A program made the translations under genes and the position numbers. A DNA stretch of 64,000 nucleotides from Leptolyngbya sp. Heron Island J (lineage in GTDB: Bacteria; Cyanobacteriota; Cyanobacteriia; Phormidesmidales; Phormidesmidaceae), in NCBI RefSeq assembly GCF_000482245.1, contig NZ_AWNH01000021.1, forward strand, positions 1 to 64,000. Direction: 5' to 3'. The notes under the pieces were generated by a model. That model searched no databases. It was not told the origin of the DNA and saw only the letters and a program-made list of their open reading frames with translations. Positions 52,959 through 63,006 of the stretch are shown in pieces. Position 1 is the first letter of the stretch. The number at the start of each line of letters is the position of its first letter.

Positions 52959-55214
52959 ATGCAAAAGCCTCTTTTTATCAGCATCATTATTAACAACTAC
53001 AATTACGAGCGCTTTCTGTCTAAAGCAATTGATAGTGCTCTCGCCCAAACTTATCCCCATGTAGAGGTAATTGTTGTTGATGACGGCTCTACGGACAGTT
53101 CTCGCGATATTATCGCCAGCTATGGAGAACAGATTCTACCGCTCCTGCAGCCCAATGGCAAACAAGGCGCTGCCTTTAATAATGGATTTGCCCATAGTAA
53201 AGGTGATGTCATCATTTTCTTAGATGCTGATGATTATTTGCATCCCCAGGCGACGCAACGGATTGCTGAAGCATGGCGTCCTGGCATTGCCAAAATTCAT
53301 TACCAGCTTTCTGTCGTTGATAGCGATGATCATCCTCAAGGCTTTTCCTTTCCTCAGGGAGGGGTACTGGAACAGGGGCACTTACAAGAGAAAATCCTCC
53401 AGACCAGTGCGTACTGTGGCGTGCCTACCAGTGGGAATGCTCTGAGTCGTCAGGCTATGGAACAGGTTTTTCCCATCCCGGCTGAATTTACGACTACGTC
53501 AGATGATTATCTTTCAGTTTTAATTCCCCTGTATGGCGAAGTGGTGGCCATTGATGAGGACTTGGGAGCCTATCGCATTCACGGTAACAATCAGTGGGCC
53601 CTGGTTGAGTTAAGCAGCAGTCGGTTTCGTCGATTTGTTGCCCATGATTTACAACGGTGTGCTTTGCTGAAAGAAAAAGGCCCTGCTCTGGGCTACAGTG
53701 TACCTGATAATTTAGAGGTCCGTAGGGTTGGCTCAGTCTGGTCACGCATGGTGTCCTTACGGTTAGAGCCTGAGCAGCATCCAGTGCCCGACGACCGTGC
53801 TTGGATGCTGGCCATTTTAGGCATCAAGGCTCTGTGGTTTTATTCAAGTGAATCGCTGCTCAAGCGAGTTGCGTTTAGTCTCTGGTTTATCTGGGTGAGT
53901 CTAGTGCCGCTACCCCTAGCGAAACCAGCCATTAACTGGCTGTTTATGCCTAATCAACGACCAAATCCGCTTAACTTTGTCATGGGCAAGTTCCGTAATC
54001 TGAGAAAGGGGTCTGAAGCAGTGTCTAGTTCTTCTGAAAAGCCTGAGCAATTGCGAGTCTTATTTGTTACCCATACCTATGTTGTCGGTGTCAATCAAGG
54101 TAAGCTTGCCGCCATAGCCAATCGAGCCACAGTGGGACTGTTGAGCCCTAGCACCTGGAGGTCTTCAGGATGGGGGCGGTTGTTAAAGCTAGAAACTCCT
54201 TATTCTGAAATTGCTGTATTTCCCGGAAATATTGCATTTTCTGGACGAGGTGGGGCCTATCTGTTTAACCCCTTCCGGATTTGGCAAGTCATTCGGCAGT
54301 TCAAACCCGATATCTTACAGGTTGAAGAAGAAGTCTTCTCTCTATGCACCTTGCAGCTAGCCATTTTCTCACGTCTTTTTGGCATCCCTTTAGTGACCTT
54401 TGGCTGGGAAAACATGGATCGTTCCTTATCTCGGCCTCGCCGCTGGGTACGTGACTTTGTGCTGAAAACCGCTAAAGTCACACTGGCAGGTAACCGAGAG
54501 GGTGGTGAGCTTTTAAAGCAGTGGAACTACCAAGGGATTATTGAAGTGATGCCTCAAATGGGAGTCGATGAAACGTTCTTTACACCAGACCTGATCGATC
54601 ATTCTAGAGAGGAGATTAACATTGGATTTTTAGGTCGCATTGTTCCGGAAAAAGGCATCGACCTCATGCTCAAGGCTGCCCATCAACTTAAGCAGCAGAA
54701 TCTGAGATTTAAAGTGACTATTTGTGGCTCAGGTCCGGCTCAAGCTGAGCTAGAGCAGATGGCTAATCAGCTAGATGTTGAACAGTACATTGATTGGCAG
54801 GGAGCGGTGACCCATGAACAGGTGCCTGCAGAAATGGCTAAGTTCGATGTGTTGGTGCTGCCCTCTCGTAGTGTAGAGACTTGGAAAGAACAGTTTGGTC
54901 ATGTGCTGATCGAATCGATGGTCATGGGCATTCCAACGGTTGGCTCAACCTGTGGTGAGATTCCCAATGTAATTAATAATCCGAATTTAGTCTTTGAGGA
55001 AGACGATGCCGATGGTTTAGCTGCTATCCTGTCTCGGTTAATTCTGGATGAGGATTTTCGGCAGTCAATGGGTAGTTATTGTTTAGAGCGGGCTCAACAA
55101 AATTATACCCATGATCAAATTGCTCAGCGGCTCATGGCACTCTGGCAAACTGTGCTGAAATCGCCACCTGTGCCTGCCATCCCTGTGTCGGCCTCTACAA
55201 CTTTGGAAGTATAA
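52959..55214 (+). CDS. bifunctional GT2-GT4 glycosyltransferase
   Basis: A 751-residue fusion. Residues 1-250 form a GT2 domain with IIINNYNYER, VVDDGSTDSS and FLDADDYL. From about 360 to the end is a GT4 (GT-B) enzyme with a later NIGFLGRIVPEKGID and the E-x7-E-like segment GHVLIESMVMGIPTVGS. A hydrophobic helix near 300-325 separates them. It probably adds two successive sugars. Fusion of the two fold classes is uncommon but known. Confidence 0.85.
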   Translation: MQKPLFISIIINNYNYERFLSKAIDSALAQTYPHVEVIVVDDGSTDSSRDIIASYGEQILPLLQPNGKQGAAFNNGFAHSKGDVIIFLDADDYLHPQATQRIAEAWRPGIAKIHYQLSVVDSDDHPQGFSFPQGGVLEQGHLQEKILQTSAYCGVPTSGNALSRQAMEQVFPIPAEFTTTSDDYLSVLIPLYGEVVAIDEDLGAYRIHGNNQWALVELSSSRFRRFVAHDLQRCALLKEKGPALGYSVPDNLEVRRVGSVWSRMVSLRLEPEQHPVPDDRAWMLAILGIKALWFYSSESLLKRVAFSLWFIWVSLVPLPLAKPAINWLFMPNQRPNPLNFVMGKFRNLRKGSEAVSSSSEKPEQLRVLFVTHTYVVGVNQGKLAAIANRATVGLLSPSTWRSSGWGRLLKLETPYSEIAVFPGNIAFSGRGGAYLFNPFRIWQVIRQFKPDILQVEEEVFSLCTLQLAIFSRLFGIPLVTFGWENMDRSLSRPRRWVRDFVLKTAKVTLAGNREGGELLKQWNYQGIIEVMPQMGVDETFFTPDLIDHSREEINIGFLGRIVPEKGIDLMLKAAHQLKQQNLRFKVTICGSGPAQAELEQMANQLDVEQYIDWQGAVTHEQVPAEMAKFDVLVLPSRSVETWKEQFGHVLIESMVMGIPTVGSTCGEIPNVINNPNLVFEEDDADGLAAILSRLILDEDFRQSMGSYCLERAQQNYTHDQIAQRLMALWQTVLKSPPVPAIPVSASTTLEV

Positions 55215-55217
55215 ATT

Positions 55218-56360
55218 ATGAAAATTGCTATACTGCGCCGCTCTCCAGGGATTGCATACAGCATGGATGTGTATGCCGATGCTTTGGTTGAGGGTCTTAA
55301 AACAGTTCGTCCAACTTGGGAAATTATTGAAGCATTCCCCCAAAATCCGGCAAAGGGTAATCGCACCAACTCACTGGTGAAAGGTATTCAAAAATATCAT
55401 CAGAGGTATTGGCAATATCCCAGACAGTTGAAAACCTGTGGGGCTGATGTTTTTCATGTGATCGACCATAGCGATGGCTATTTGGTTAACTGGCTCAAGC
55501 AAAGTAGCGCCCCAGTGGTAGTTACCTGCCACGATTTGATTAACCTGATTCATCCGGAACTATTTCGCGATCGCGCCAGATTTCCCTGGCTCAGTTTAGC
55601 CACCTGGAAGTACTCATTACAGAGCATGTGTAATGCCCACCGCATCATCTCAGTGTCCGACCATACGGCGAAGGACATGGTGAATTACCTGCAGGTAAAT
55701 CCTACCCAGATTCAGACAGTGCCCAATGGGGTGGACGCTGTTTTTCAAGCTCAGAACGCTCAAGTAGAGCAGGATTTTCGTAAACTCTCAAATCTGTCTG
55801 AAAAAACCTGCTGTCTATTAAACGTTGGTTCTAACAACCCAAGGAAAAATATCATTACGATCCTCAAGGTTGTCCATGAGCTCAAGGAGCAGAACTTTCC
55901 AGTACATTTTTGGAAAGCCGGAGACGACTTTACAGACGACCAAAAGCAGTTTATCGCGGAACATCAATTAGACACGTGTATATCTTATTTAGGTAAACCT
56001 GATAAAGAAACATTGATCCAGATTTATAATTCAGCTGATGTGCTCGTTGCCCCCTCTACCTATGAAGGATTTGGCATCACCGTAATCGAAGCAATGGCCT
56101 GTGGCCTGCCGGTAATCGCCTCAAATGTCACCTCATTACCAGAAGTTGTTGAGGATGCAGCGATTCTTGTAGACCCTTTGGATACTCAAGGAATTACTGA
56201 ATCAGTCAAGCAAATTTTCACAGATTCAGCTATTAAAAATCAGCTGATTGAGAAGGGAGCCAAAAGAGCCAGGCACTTTAATTGGCACAGTAGCGCTGAG
56301 CAAATTGCACAGATATATGAATCATTGTTAGATAGCACTTCAGAACAATTAGCTGCTTAA
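55218..56360 (+). CDS. GT4-family glycosyltransferase
   Basis: A 380-residue GT-B enzyme starting 3 nt after the preceding stop. Motifs: HVIDHSD in the N-terminal domain, VSDHTAKDM, the [11 protein letters not shown] donor-site loop and the [21 protein letters not shown]-x7-E segment. It acts in the cytosol on the lipid-linked repeat unit. Confidence 0.86.
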   Translation: MKIAILRRSPGIAYSMDVYADALVEGLKTVRPTWEIIEAFPQNPAKGNRTNSLVKGIQKYHQRYWQYPRQLKTCGADVFHVIDHSDGYLVNWLKQSSAPVVVTCHDLINLIHPELFRDRARFPWLSLATWKYSLQSMCNAHRIISVSDHTAKDMVNYLQVNPTQIQTVPNGVDAVFQAQNAQVEQDFRKLSNLSEKTCCLLNVGSNNPRKNIITILKVVHELKEQNFPVHFWKAGDDFTDDQKQFIAEHQLDTCISYLGKPDKETLIQIYNSADVLVAPSTYEGFGITVIEAMACGLPVIASNVTSLPEVVEDAAILVDPLDTQGITESVKQIFTDSAIKNQLIEKGAKRARHFNWHSSAEQIAQIYESLLDSTSEQLAA

Positions 56361-56376
56361 TTTTAGGGAAGAAACT

Positions 56377-57258
56377 ATGAGCTATCAACTCAAAAATGTT
56401 CTAGGTTTACACGCTAGAGATGCCGGTTTTCTAACGAGAAGTCTGATCTCTAAAACCCTCTCAGGAAATCGTCCTAAAAATTTTGTTATTTGTAATTCAT
56501 ATCCCAAAAGTGGAACCCATTTACTCTATCAGATTCTTTATTCTACTCCTGGTCTAAAGCAGTGGGACGACATTATTTCTGTTCAAGCCCTGTGTGGCAT
56601 TATGAACACGCCTAACCATATTCGGTGGAAACTAGGATCGGCTCCAGACCAATCGATTGTACGTTCTCACTTGATGTACTCACAGCAGATTTTAGATATT
56701 TTTAGTGAACATCACTGCAAGCTGTTATTTATCTATCGAGACTTGAGAGATGTGGCTGTATCCCATGCTCGTTGGATCACCAAGGAAGAGCAGATATTTT
56801 TACATGATATCTATCAACAAGAACCCGGCTTTGACGAACAGCTAATGAATTCTATTGTCGGTGTGCCCGTGGGCACCCCCTTTAGTTCTAATCTTTCACA
56901 ACCCAACATTGCTCAAGACTTTTCACGCTGGCATGGTTGGCTACAGCATCCAGACACGCTATCCATTAAATTTGAGGATTTAGTAGGAGAGCGTGGCGGC
57001 GGTTGTGAAGATAAACGGCTGCATATTGTCGAGCAAATCATGGATCATCTGCAGGTCAAAATGTCCGCTGAGGAGATCAAGACTAAATTTGGTTCCTATG
57101 GGATGAATCCAGAAGAGTCTCATACCTTCAAAAAAGGAGGTAAAGGCTCAATTGGGGGATGGAAGAAATACTTTAACGATGACCATAAAGCGGAGTTCAA
57201 AAAAATTGCTGGCAATTTTCTAATTGAACTTGGCTACGAAACAAGCCTTGATTGGTAA
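56377..57258 (+). CDS. PAPS-dependent sulfotransferase
   Basis: A 293-residue sulfotransferase. The 5'-phosphosulfate loop is YPKSGT at 42-47, the 3'-phosphate site is RDLRDVAVSH at 121-130, and GSIGGWK at 257-263 is the third PAPS-binding segment. It should transfer a sulfate from PAPS to a sugar hydroxyl. Its place between glycosyltransferases implies that the exopolysaccharide is sulfated, as with known cyanobacterial sulfated polymers. Confidence 0.86.
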   Translation: MSYQLKNVLGLHARDAGFLTRSLISKTLSGNRPKNFVICNSYPKSGTHLLYQILYSTPGLKQWDDIISVQALCGIMNTPNHIRWKLGSAPDQSIVRSHLMYSQQILDIFSEHHCKLLFIYRDLRDVAVSHARWITKEEQIFLHDIYQQEPGFDEQLMNSIVGVPVGTPFSSNLSQPNIAQDFSRWHGWLQHPDTLSIKFEDLVGERGGGCEDKRLHIVEQIMDHLQVKMSAEEIKTKFGSYGMNPEESHTFKKGGKGSIGGWKKYFNDDHKAEFKKIAGNFLIELGYETSLDW

Positions 57259-57308
57259 CAACATATTCCCAAGATTAGTTGCAGGTTAACCTTAAAACTC
57301 CATAAAAG

Positions 57309-58550
57309 ATGAAAGTACTGATTTCTGCATACTCATGTGAACCCGGTCGAGGATCAGAGCGCGGCGTTGGTTGGAATGTCGCCCGTGAAGTTGCCAAACA
57401 CCACGAGGTCTGGGTTTTGACTCGCCCTGATGAAAGCAAGGAAGCGATTGAAGCGGAACTAGCAGCCAATCCGATCCCAAACTTACACTTTGTCTATTTC
57501 ACCTTGCCATTTTGGCAAGACAGCATGTCTTGGGGACAGTCCGGTGCCATGCAGATTCATTACTATCTCTGGCAAATCCAGGCTTACTTTGTCGCTCGAC
57601 GTTTGCATAAAGAAATTGGGTTTGACCTAACCCATCACGTTACTTTTGTAAAATATTCTGCACCTAGTTTGCTGTCACTATTGCCCATTCCCTTTGTCTG
57701 GGGACCTGTGGGTGGCGGAGAATCTGCACCTCCCAAATTTTGGCAAGACTTTAGTTTACGTGCTCGTCTCTACGAATGGGCACGGGATTTTGTGCGCAAT
57801 GTTGGCCAGCGTGATCCGCTGGTCGGTTTAACCATTCGCAACAGCAGTATAGTCCGTGCCACCACCGATGATACCGCTAAACGGCTTTATCGCATGGGCG
57901 CAACTGATGTGCAGATTGTCCCGGAAGTTGGTCTCTTAGATGAAGAAATCGAGGAGTTAAACCAATCTCCGCTACCCTCATCCCAGCCGGTGAGATTTAT
58001 TAGCATGGGTCGTCTTTTGCACTGGAAAGGATTTCATTTAGGTATTCGCGCATTTGCCGAAGCCAAGCTACCCGATGCAGAATTTTGGGTTGTTGGTGAT
58101 GGTCCAGAACTGGATAATCTTAAGCGTCTAGCCGCAGAGTGCGGCGTCGCCGAGCAGGTTAAGTTTTGGGGTCGGCTACCCCGTGAAGAAACATTGGAAA
58201 GACTAGGAGAAAGTCATGCCTTAGTCCACCCCAGCCTGCACGATTCTGGTGGCTGGGTTTGCATTGAAGCAATGGCCTCAGGTCGGCCTGTGATTTGTCT
58301 AGATCTGGGTGGACCCGCTATTCAGGTGACAGAACATACCGGCTTTAAGATTGCAGCTCATGATCCTGACCAGAGCGTACGCGACATGGCAGCCGTGATG
58401 CAAAAGCTAGCTGTTAACCCTGAACTCCGTGTGCAGATGGGGAAAGCGGGTCGTCAACTGGTGGATGAGAACTTTAGCTGGACAGCTGTGGGCAAACAGC
58501 TGAACGAAGTATACCAGTCGACATCCACTAAGATCCCGGTTGCTGTATAG
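57309..58550 (+). CDS. GT4-family glycosyltransferase
   Basis: A 413-residue GT-B enzyme. The N-terminal segment SAYSCEPGRGSERGVGWN is typical of a subgroup of polysaccharide glycosyltransferases. The donor-site SMGRLLHWKG and the HPSLHDSGGWVCIEAMASGRPVI segment follow. It follows the sulfotransferase by 50 nt. Confidence 0.86.
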   Translation: MKVLISAYSCEPGRGSERGVGWNVAREVAKHHEVWVLTRPDESKEAIEAELAANPIPNLHFVYFTLPFWQDSMSWGQSGAMQIHYYLWQIQAYFVARRLHKEIGFDLTHHVTFVKYSAPSLLSLLPIPFVWGPVGGGESAPPKFWQDFSLRARLYEWARDFVRNVGQRDPLVGLTIRNSSIVRATTDDTAKRLYRMGATDVQIVPEVGLLDEEIEELNQSPLPSSQPVRFISMGRLLHWKGFHLGIRAFAEAKLPDAEFWVVGDGPELDNLKRLAAECGVAEQVKFWGRLPREETLERLGESHALVHPSLHDSGGWVCIEAMASGRPVICLDLGGPAIQVTEHTGFKIAAHDPDQSVRDMAAVMQKLAVNPELRVQMGKAGRQLVDENFSWTAVGKQLNEVYQSTSTKIPVAV

Positions 58551-58573
58551 GTGTTGGAGAGAGCTGTTGCACT

Positions 58574-59707
58574 ATGCATGTACTGATTCCAGCCTTACAT
58601 CGCCCGGTTAAGCCTACGGGAGTCTGCAGACATGCTGTAAATCTGGCCCAGTGTCTGGCAGACCATGACAAGATCCAGCGGGTTACCCTACTAATTGGGA
58701 GCTGGCAGCGTGAGTATTTTGAGCAGGCCTTTAATCTCAATTCAGCCAAGATTGAGCTAGTTGATGTTGAGATTAAAAATAGTTCGATTTCTCGAAATCT
58801 GTGGTTTTTGTTTGGGTTACCTAAACTAGCTCAGCAGCTGCAGCCTGACATCATTCATATGTCATTTCCCTTTCCATTTATTCGTCAATGGTTTACAGGA
58901 AAGGTCGTAGCGACTATCCACGATTTGTATCCCTATGAGTGTCCCGACAATTTCGGCTATCCACAGGTGTGGTTTAATCAGCTTTTTCTACAGCAGTGTA
59001 TTCACAGCAGCGATGGGTTGATTAATGTCTCTAACTGTACGTTAGAGTCACTCAAAGCCTATTTCCCGAAGGCTAAAACTGCCAAGCAAGCGGCTGTTGT
59101 TTACAATGTCGTAGAATTTTCGGATGTTGACTCCTATCGCCCCCATCAGTTGAAGCATCAGCTTTCTGCCCCCTTCCTGATGACGGTTGCCCAGCATCGT
59201 AAAAATAAAAACCTGAATCTGTTGATTGAGGCCTATGGTCAACTTCTGAATCATGACAAACTGCCAGAGAATAGCAAACTATTACTAGTTGGCAGTGCGG
59301 GGCCTGAAACAGAGGCGCTAAAAGCACTGGTTCAGGCTCTTAAGCTGGAAGAAAATGTACATTTCCTATCTGGACTGGCTGATGAAGAACTGAGGTGGCT
59401 CTATGAGCATGCCTCCCTGTTTGTGATTCCGTCGTCCACGGAGGGATTTTGTTTACCCCTGGTGGAAGCCGTGACGTTTGGTTGCCCAGCTGTCTGCTCA
59501 GATATTCCTATTTTTCGGGAAGTGGGATCATCGCAATGTCGTTATTTTTCATTAGATCAAATGGCGGCAGAAAATCTTGCCCAAGCAATGGTGGCTGAGT
59601 TATCCCATACATCCCGTCAGGACAATTTTGTCGATCATCGGTTCTCTAGACAGGAAATTTCTGGGCAGTTGCTAGATTTCTATATCTCTCTAGCCCACGC
59701 TAACTGA
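58574..59707 (+). CDS. GT4-family glycosyltransferase
   Basis: A 377-residue GT-B enzyme with HDLYPYE, the TVAQHRKNKN donor-site loop and EGFCLPLVEAVTFGCPAVCSD. It starts 23 nt after the previous stop and 17 nt before the polymerase-like gene, so the three are probably one operon. Confidence 0.86.
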   Translation: MHVLIPALHRPVKPTGVCRHAVNLAQCLADHDKIQRVTLLIGSWQREYFEQAFNLNSAKIELVDVEIKNSSISRNLWFLFGLPKLAQQLQPDIIHMSFPFPFIRQWFTGKVVATIHDLYPYECPDNFGYPQVWFNQLFLQQCIHSSDGLINVSNCTLESLKAYFPKAKTAKQAAVVYNVVEFSDVDSYRPHQLKHQLSAPFLMTVAQHRKNKNLNLLIEAYGQLLNHDKLPENSKLLLVGSAGPETEALKALVQALKLEENVHFLSGLADEELRWLYEHASLFVIPSSTEGFCLPLVEAVTFGCPAVCSDIPIFREVGSSQCRYFSLDQMAAENLAQAMVAELSHTSRQDNFVDHRFSRQEISGQLLDFYISLAHAN

Positions 59708-59724
59708 GAATTTGGACATTCCTC

Positions 59725-61119
59725 ATGCAAAGCCGACTAGCTGTTTTGGAAAGAGATAAAGCCGAGCAAGATCACGATAAGATCCGGAATTCAAATTTAA
59801 TTTTATTTGGCTTTGCATCTGCATTTTTTCCACGTCTCTTGGATACCCTTGGCGCACCAGCAATTATTAACTTTGTGCATTTTGGGATCATCCCTCTGGC
59901 TGTTTCTATCACACTTTTTACGACAAAAGCGCGTGATCAAAAACGGATTCAAACTGTTTGGCAATTATTGACAGGCATGGCAATTTTCTTGATTGTCATG
60001 CTTGCTAGTTCCATATTAAATGGTGCAGGTATTGTGAATATCAGCCTGCAGTTTATGTTCCAGGCTGAACCGTTTATGCTCCTGGCGGCTATGATTGCCA
60101 TGCCCCTGTCGGGTAAGCAGCTGGAGCGGTTTAAATATTGGGTATTGGGGTTTGCCCTGTTTAATTTATTGCTTGCGATCGCACAGTCCATCCTACTCCC
60201 CCTGGGAATTTATCCCAAACCCACTGGAGGCACCCTAGAGGATAACATCGGTGGCGTTTTTGGCGGCGGTGGCGGTAGTGCAGCCAACTATATCTCCTGC
60301 ACGGTCTCGTTTTACTTTAGTGTTTACTTTTTCAATCAGTTTAAGAATCTTGCTCTCTGGATGCGCGTACTGCCTTTAGTCAGTGCTATCTATCAAATTC
60401 AAGCCTCTGACTCCAAGCAAGTCTTTTTAGCATTAGCTGCGGGTTGGGGACTATTAGCAATCACTAAAGTTGAAAGACCTGTCAGACTGCTCGTTTATGT
60501 CACTATTTTTGTTGTATTTGTTGTTGCCTTTAGCTGGGCCCTCCTCAATGTAGAGGCGGAAATTCTAAGACCCTATCAAAACTGGATTGATCGCCCAATT
60601 TGGGGTTGGGATGGCCTGGCAATCCGCACTAAGCTGGCTGCTTTTCGCATTATTCCCACCCATTTTGAGTCCCCACTCAACTGGTTCTTAGGACTGGGGC
60701 CTGGGCATACGGTGACTCGCTTAGGTGGCTGGGTAATGAGAGACTATGCGAGTCTTTTAGGTCCCCTCGGTGCCACAATTCACCCATCATCAGCGGAAGT
60801 GTTTGCAGTTGTTCGCAACACATATCTCGCCCAGGAATCCACCATTTATTTCCCCCTATTCACCTGGGCCGGTATCTGGGGAGATGTCGGCATAGTTGGC
60901 ATCTGTGCTTACTTGTTTATTTGTTTCATCATCTGGCACAACGTCTGTGTTGATGACTTTGGCAAATTTATGCTGCTGTCAACAGCTGTATTTGGCTGTA
61001 TTTTGACACAAATGGAAGAACCGGGTCATATGCTCACGGTTGTTTGTATACTCGCCATCCGCTGGCAGGAAAATCGTGAAAAACAACTGGCTCGCTTTAG
61101 CATGCTGCGAACACCGTAG
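59725..61119 (+). CDS. O-antigen ligase/polymerase-like membrane protein (Wzy-like)
   Basis: A 464-residue integral membrane protein with ten or more helices and a large external loop (about 285-385) containing GLGPGH and HPSSAE. This layout fits Wzy polymerases and WaaL ligases, which cannot be told apart by sequence alone. In this cluster a polymerase that joins lipid-linked repeat units is the better guess. It is the last gene of the plus-strand polysaccharide series. Confidence 0.72.
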   Translation: MQSRLAVLERDKAEQDHDKIRNSNLILFGFASAFFPRLLDTLGAPAIINFVHFGIIPLAVSITLFTTKARDQKRIQTVWQLLTGMAIFLIVMLASSILNGAGIVNISLQFMFQAEPFMLLAAMIAMPLSGKQLERFKYWVLGFALFNLLLAIAQSILLPLGIYPKPTGGTLEDNIGGVFGGGGGSAANYISCTVSFYFSVYFFNQFKNLALWMRVLPLVSAIYQIQASDSKQVFLALAAGWGLLAITKVERPVRLLVYVTIFVVFVVAFSWALLNVEAEILRPYQNWIDRPIWGWDGLAIRTKLAAFRIIPTHFESPLNWFLGLGPGHTVTRLGGWVMRDYASLLGPLGATIHPSSAEVFAVVRNTYLAQESTIYFPLFTWAGIWGDVGIVGICAYLFICFIIWHNVCVDDFGKFMLLSTAVFGCILTQMEEPGHMLTVVCILAIRWQENREKQLARFSMLRTP

Positions 61120-61161
61120 CTACAGGACAGACAGGTAGTCAGAGCGAATTGAAAGGAACTT

Positions 61162-61212
61162 AGTCCCCCCAGAACTTAGGCAAACTAGGGTTGTCTAAGT
61201 TCTGGGGGGACT
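61162..61212. terminator. 18-bp perfect hairpin between wzy-like and zur genes
   Basis: AGTCCCCCCAGAACTTAG (61162-61179) and its exact reverse complement (61195-61212) enclose 15 bases. It lies between two convergent genes and probably stops transcription from both sides. No T-run follows, so the hairpin could instead be a small dispersed repeat. Confidence 0.6.
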
Positions 61213-61254
61213 GGACATAGTACTTATCTTCAAAAGTGAGGTATGTGCAGCCTT

Positions 61255-61644
61255 TCATGCACCTTGAATGGCGCAGGGTTTGCAGAGACCAAAGAATTCA
61301 AGGGTGTGATAGTAGATTGTGAACGAGCCTGAGTGCTGGAGCGGAAACTCTAACCCCTTTAACGGGCAGGCATCAAGGGGAAAAGACTGCCCACAATGCA
61401 GACAGGTCATGTAGTGATGATCCTGTTCCACCGCATTGTAAAGTGTCTCGCCTGCCAGCGTTACTCGATGCTGCACCCATCCCAGTCGTTTGAGAGCATC
61501 AAGGGCTCGGTAGACCGTTGCCAACCCAATTGGCTGATGTTTTTGCATGAGCGCATAGAGCGCCTGAGCTGAAATGGGCTGATGCTGCTGACGCAGTATC
61601 TGGAGTATGGCTGTTTGGGCGGGAGTGCAATGAGCCTGAGTCAT
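61255..61644 (-). CDS. zur: zinc uptake regulator Zur (Fur family)
   Basis: A 129-residue Fur-family repressor. An N-terminal winged helix has GLATVYRALDAL. The C-terminal dimerisation domain has CLHCG and CKPCA, the structural Zn site, and HHYMTC. Divergent transcription from znuABC around a zinc box identifies it as Zur rather than Fur or PerR. With zinc bound it should repress the uptake operon. Confidence 0.9.
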   Translation of the reverse strand: MTQAHCTPAQTAILQILRQQHQPISAQALYALMQKHQPIGLATVYRALDALKRLGWVQHRVTLAGETLYNAVEQDHHYMTCLHCGQSFPLDACPLKGLEFPLQHSGSFTIYYHTLEFFGLCKPCAIQGA

Positions 61645-61704
61645 GGAAATTTTAAGGATTGCGATCGGGGCAATTTTAAAAAACTGATGTAGAATATTCC
61701 GGAA

Positions 61705-61719
61705 TGATAATCATTATCA
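61705..61719. promoter_or_regulatory. Zur box
   Basis: TGATAATCATTATCA is a perfect 7-1-7 palindrome between zur and znuA. It matches the cyanobacterial zinc-box pattern and should be the shared operator of both genes. Confidence 0.88.
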
Positions 61720-61770
61720 TGCCAATTCCATCTTATGTCATCCACATCGATAGCGAGAGGGAAAGTAGCT

Positions 61771-62964
61771 ATGTCTGGACTGAATTTTCAGCAGGCGTCT
61801 CACCGCCGGGTACAGCAGTTTTCGATTATGGCGTTAGGGGCAATCGTCACCCTGGGCAGCTGTACAGCTCCTCCTACGACCACTAGCGAAGCAGACCCTG
61901 CGGAGGCCGTTGTCGCTGAAGACTCATTACAAGTGGTCACCACGTTTTTACCGATTACCCAATTCACCACAGCCGTAGTAGGCGATCGCGCTGAGGTGGT
62001 TCAGTTGCTACCGACCAATGTGGGTCCCCATGACTTTCAGGCCAAACCCAGTGATGTTCAGGCGGTCGCCAATGCAGATATTTTGGTGAAAAATGGTCTG
62101 GAGATGGAGTTCTTTTTAGATGACATGATCGAGAATGCGGAAAATTCAGATCTGGTCACGATTGACTCCAGTGAAGATATTGTTGCTCTAGCCAGCGATG
62201 GTGGCCACGATCATGGCGAAGAACATGGCCATAGTGAGAAAGAAGGTCATGACCATGGAGACCATGACCACGCTGAAGGAGGTCATGACCATGGCGAAGA
62301 AGACCATGACCATGCTGAAGGGGGCCACGACCATGGGGAAGAAGAGCACCATGCAGAAGGAGGCCATGACCATGGTCATGTTCATGGAGAATTTGATCCC
62401 CATATCTGGCTAGACCCCAAGCGAGCCATTGAACAGGTGGAAAATATTCGCGATGGTTTAATTGCTGCCGATCCAGAGGGAGAGGCTGAATACACGGCCA
62501 ACGCGGCGGCCTTTATTACTGAGTTGCAGGCATTAGATGCCGACATTACTGAAATGTTGTCCCCCTTTGCCGGACAGACATTCGTAGTGTTTCATGACTT
62601 CGCCGCCTACTTTGCCGAGAGCTATGGAATGGAATCTGAGGTTCTGGTGGGTCTGCCCGAAGAAAATCCATCTCCAGACGATGTGAAGCGGGTAATGGAA
62701 ACCGTGCAGGCAGAGGGGCTAAAAACCATCATGACTGAACCTCAAGCAGGAGAGGCTTCTTTTAAGGCGATCGCGCAAGATCTTGCCATTGGCGTGAGTG
62801 AGTTTGACCCCCTTGAAGTGGGTACACAAGATGCGATACAGCCTGACTACTACTTGACAACCATGCGCCAGAATGCTGAGAATCTGGCAGATAGCTTTGG
62901 GGCATCCACACAATCCTGGTATCCGTTCTTAGTACCTCAACCGATGGCCGCCATTGATTGGTAG
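61771..62964 (+). CDS. znuA: zinc-binding lipoprotein ZnuA
   Basis: The start is placed at ATG 61771, behind GAGAGGG; ATG 61735 is only 15 bases from the zinc box and less likely. The product of 397 residues has a lipobox LGSC, zinc ligands in GPHDFQ and HIWLDP, and the C-terminal SEFDP. Residues about 142-207 are a His/Asp/Glu-rich loop made of tandem HDHGEE/HAEGG units. The loop probably collects zinc. ZnuA passes zinc to ZnuBC at the membrane. Confidence 0.92.
   Translation: MSGLNFQQASHRRVQQFSIMALGAIVTLGSCTAPPTTTSEADPAEAVVAEDSLQVVTTFLPITQFTTAVVGDRAEVVQLLPTNVGPHDFQAKPSDVQAVANADILVKNGLEMEFFLDDMIENAENSDLVTIDSSEDIVALASDGGHDHGEEHGHSEKEGHDHGDHDHAEGGHDHGEEDHDHAEGGHDHGEEEHHAEGGHDHGHVHGEFDPHIWLDPKRAIEQVENIRDGLIAADPEGEAEYTANAAAFITELQALDADITEMLSPFAGQTFVVFHDFAAYFAESYGMESEVLVGLPEENPSPDDVKRVMETVQAEGLKTIMTEPQAGEASFKAIAQDLAIGVSEFDPLEVGTQDAIQPDYYLTTMRQNAENLADSFGASTQSWYPFLVPQPMAAIDW
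62205..62385 (+). repeat. minisatellite inside znuA encoding the His-rich loop
   Basis: Imperfect tandem copies of a unit like GGCCATGACCATGG with GAAGAA spacers. The copy number probably varies by slippage and changes the length of the metal loop without shifting the frame. Confidence 0.6.
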
Positions 62965-63006
62965 CTTTAGTATAAAGGATGATTTTGTGGGATCGGGAGA
63001 GAACAG

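Noticed and set aside
62188-62413. Overlapping frames in the His-rich part of znuA
   Set aside because: They are by-products of the tandem CATGACCATGG-like repeat in the znuA coding sequence.
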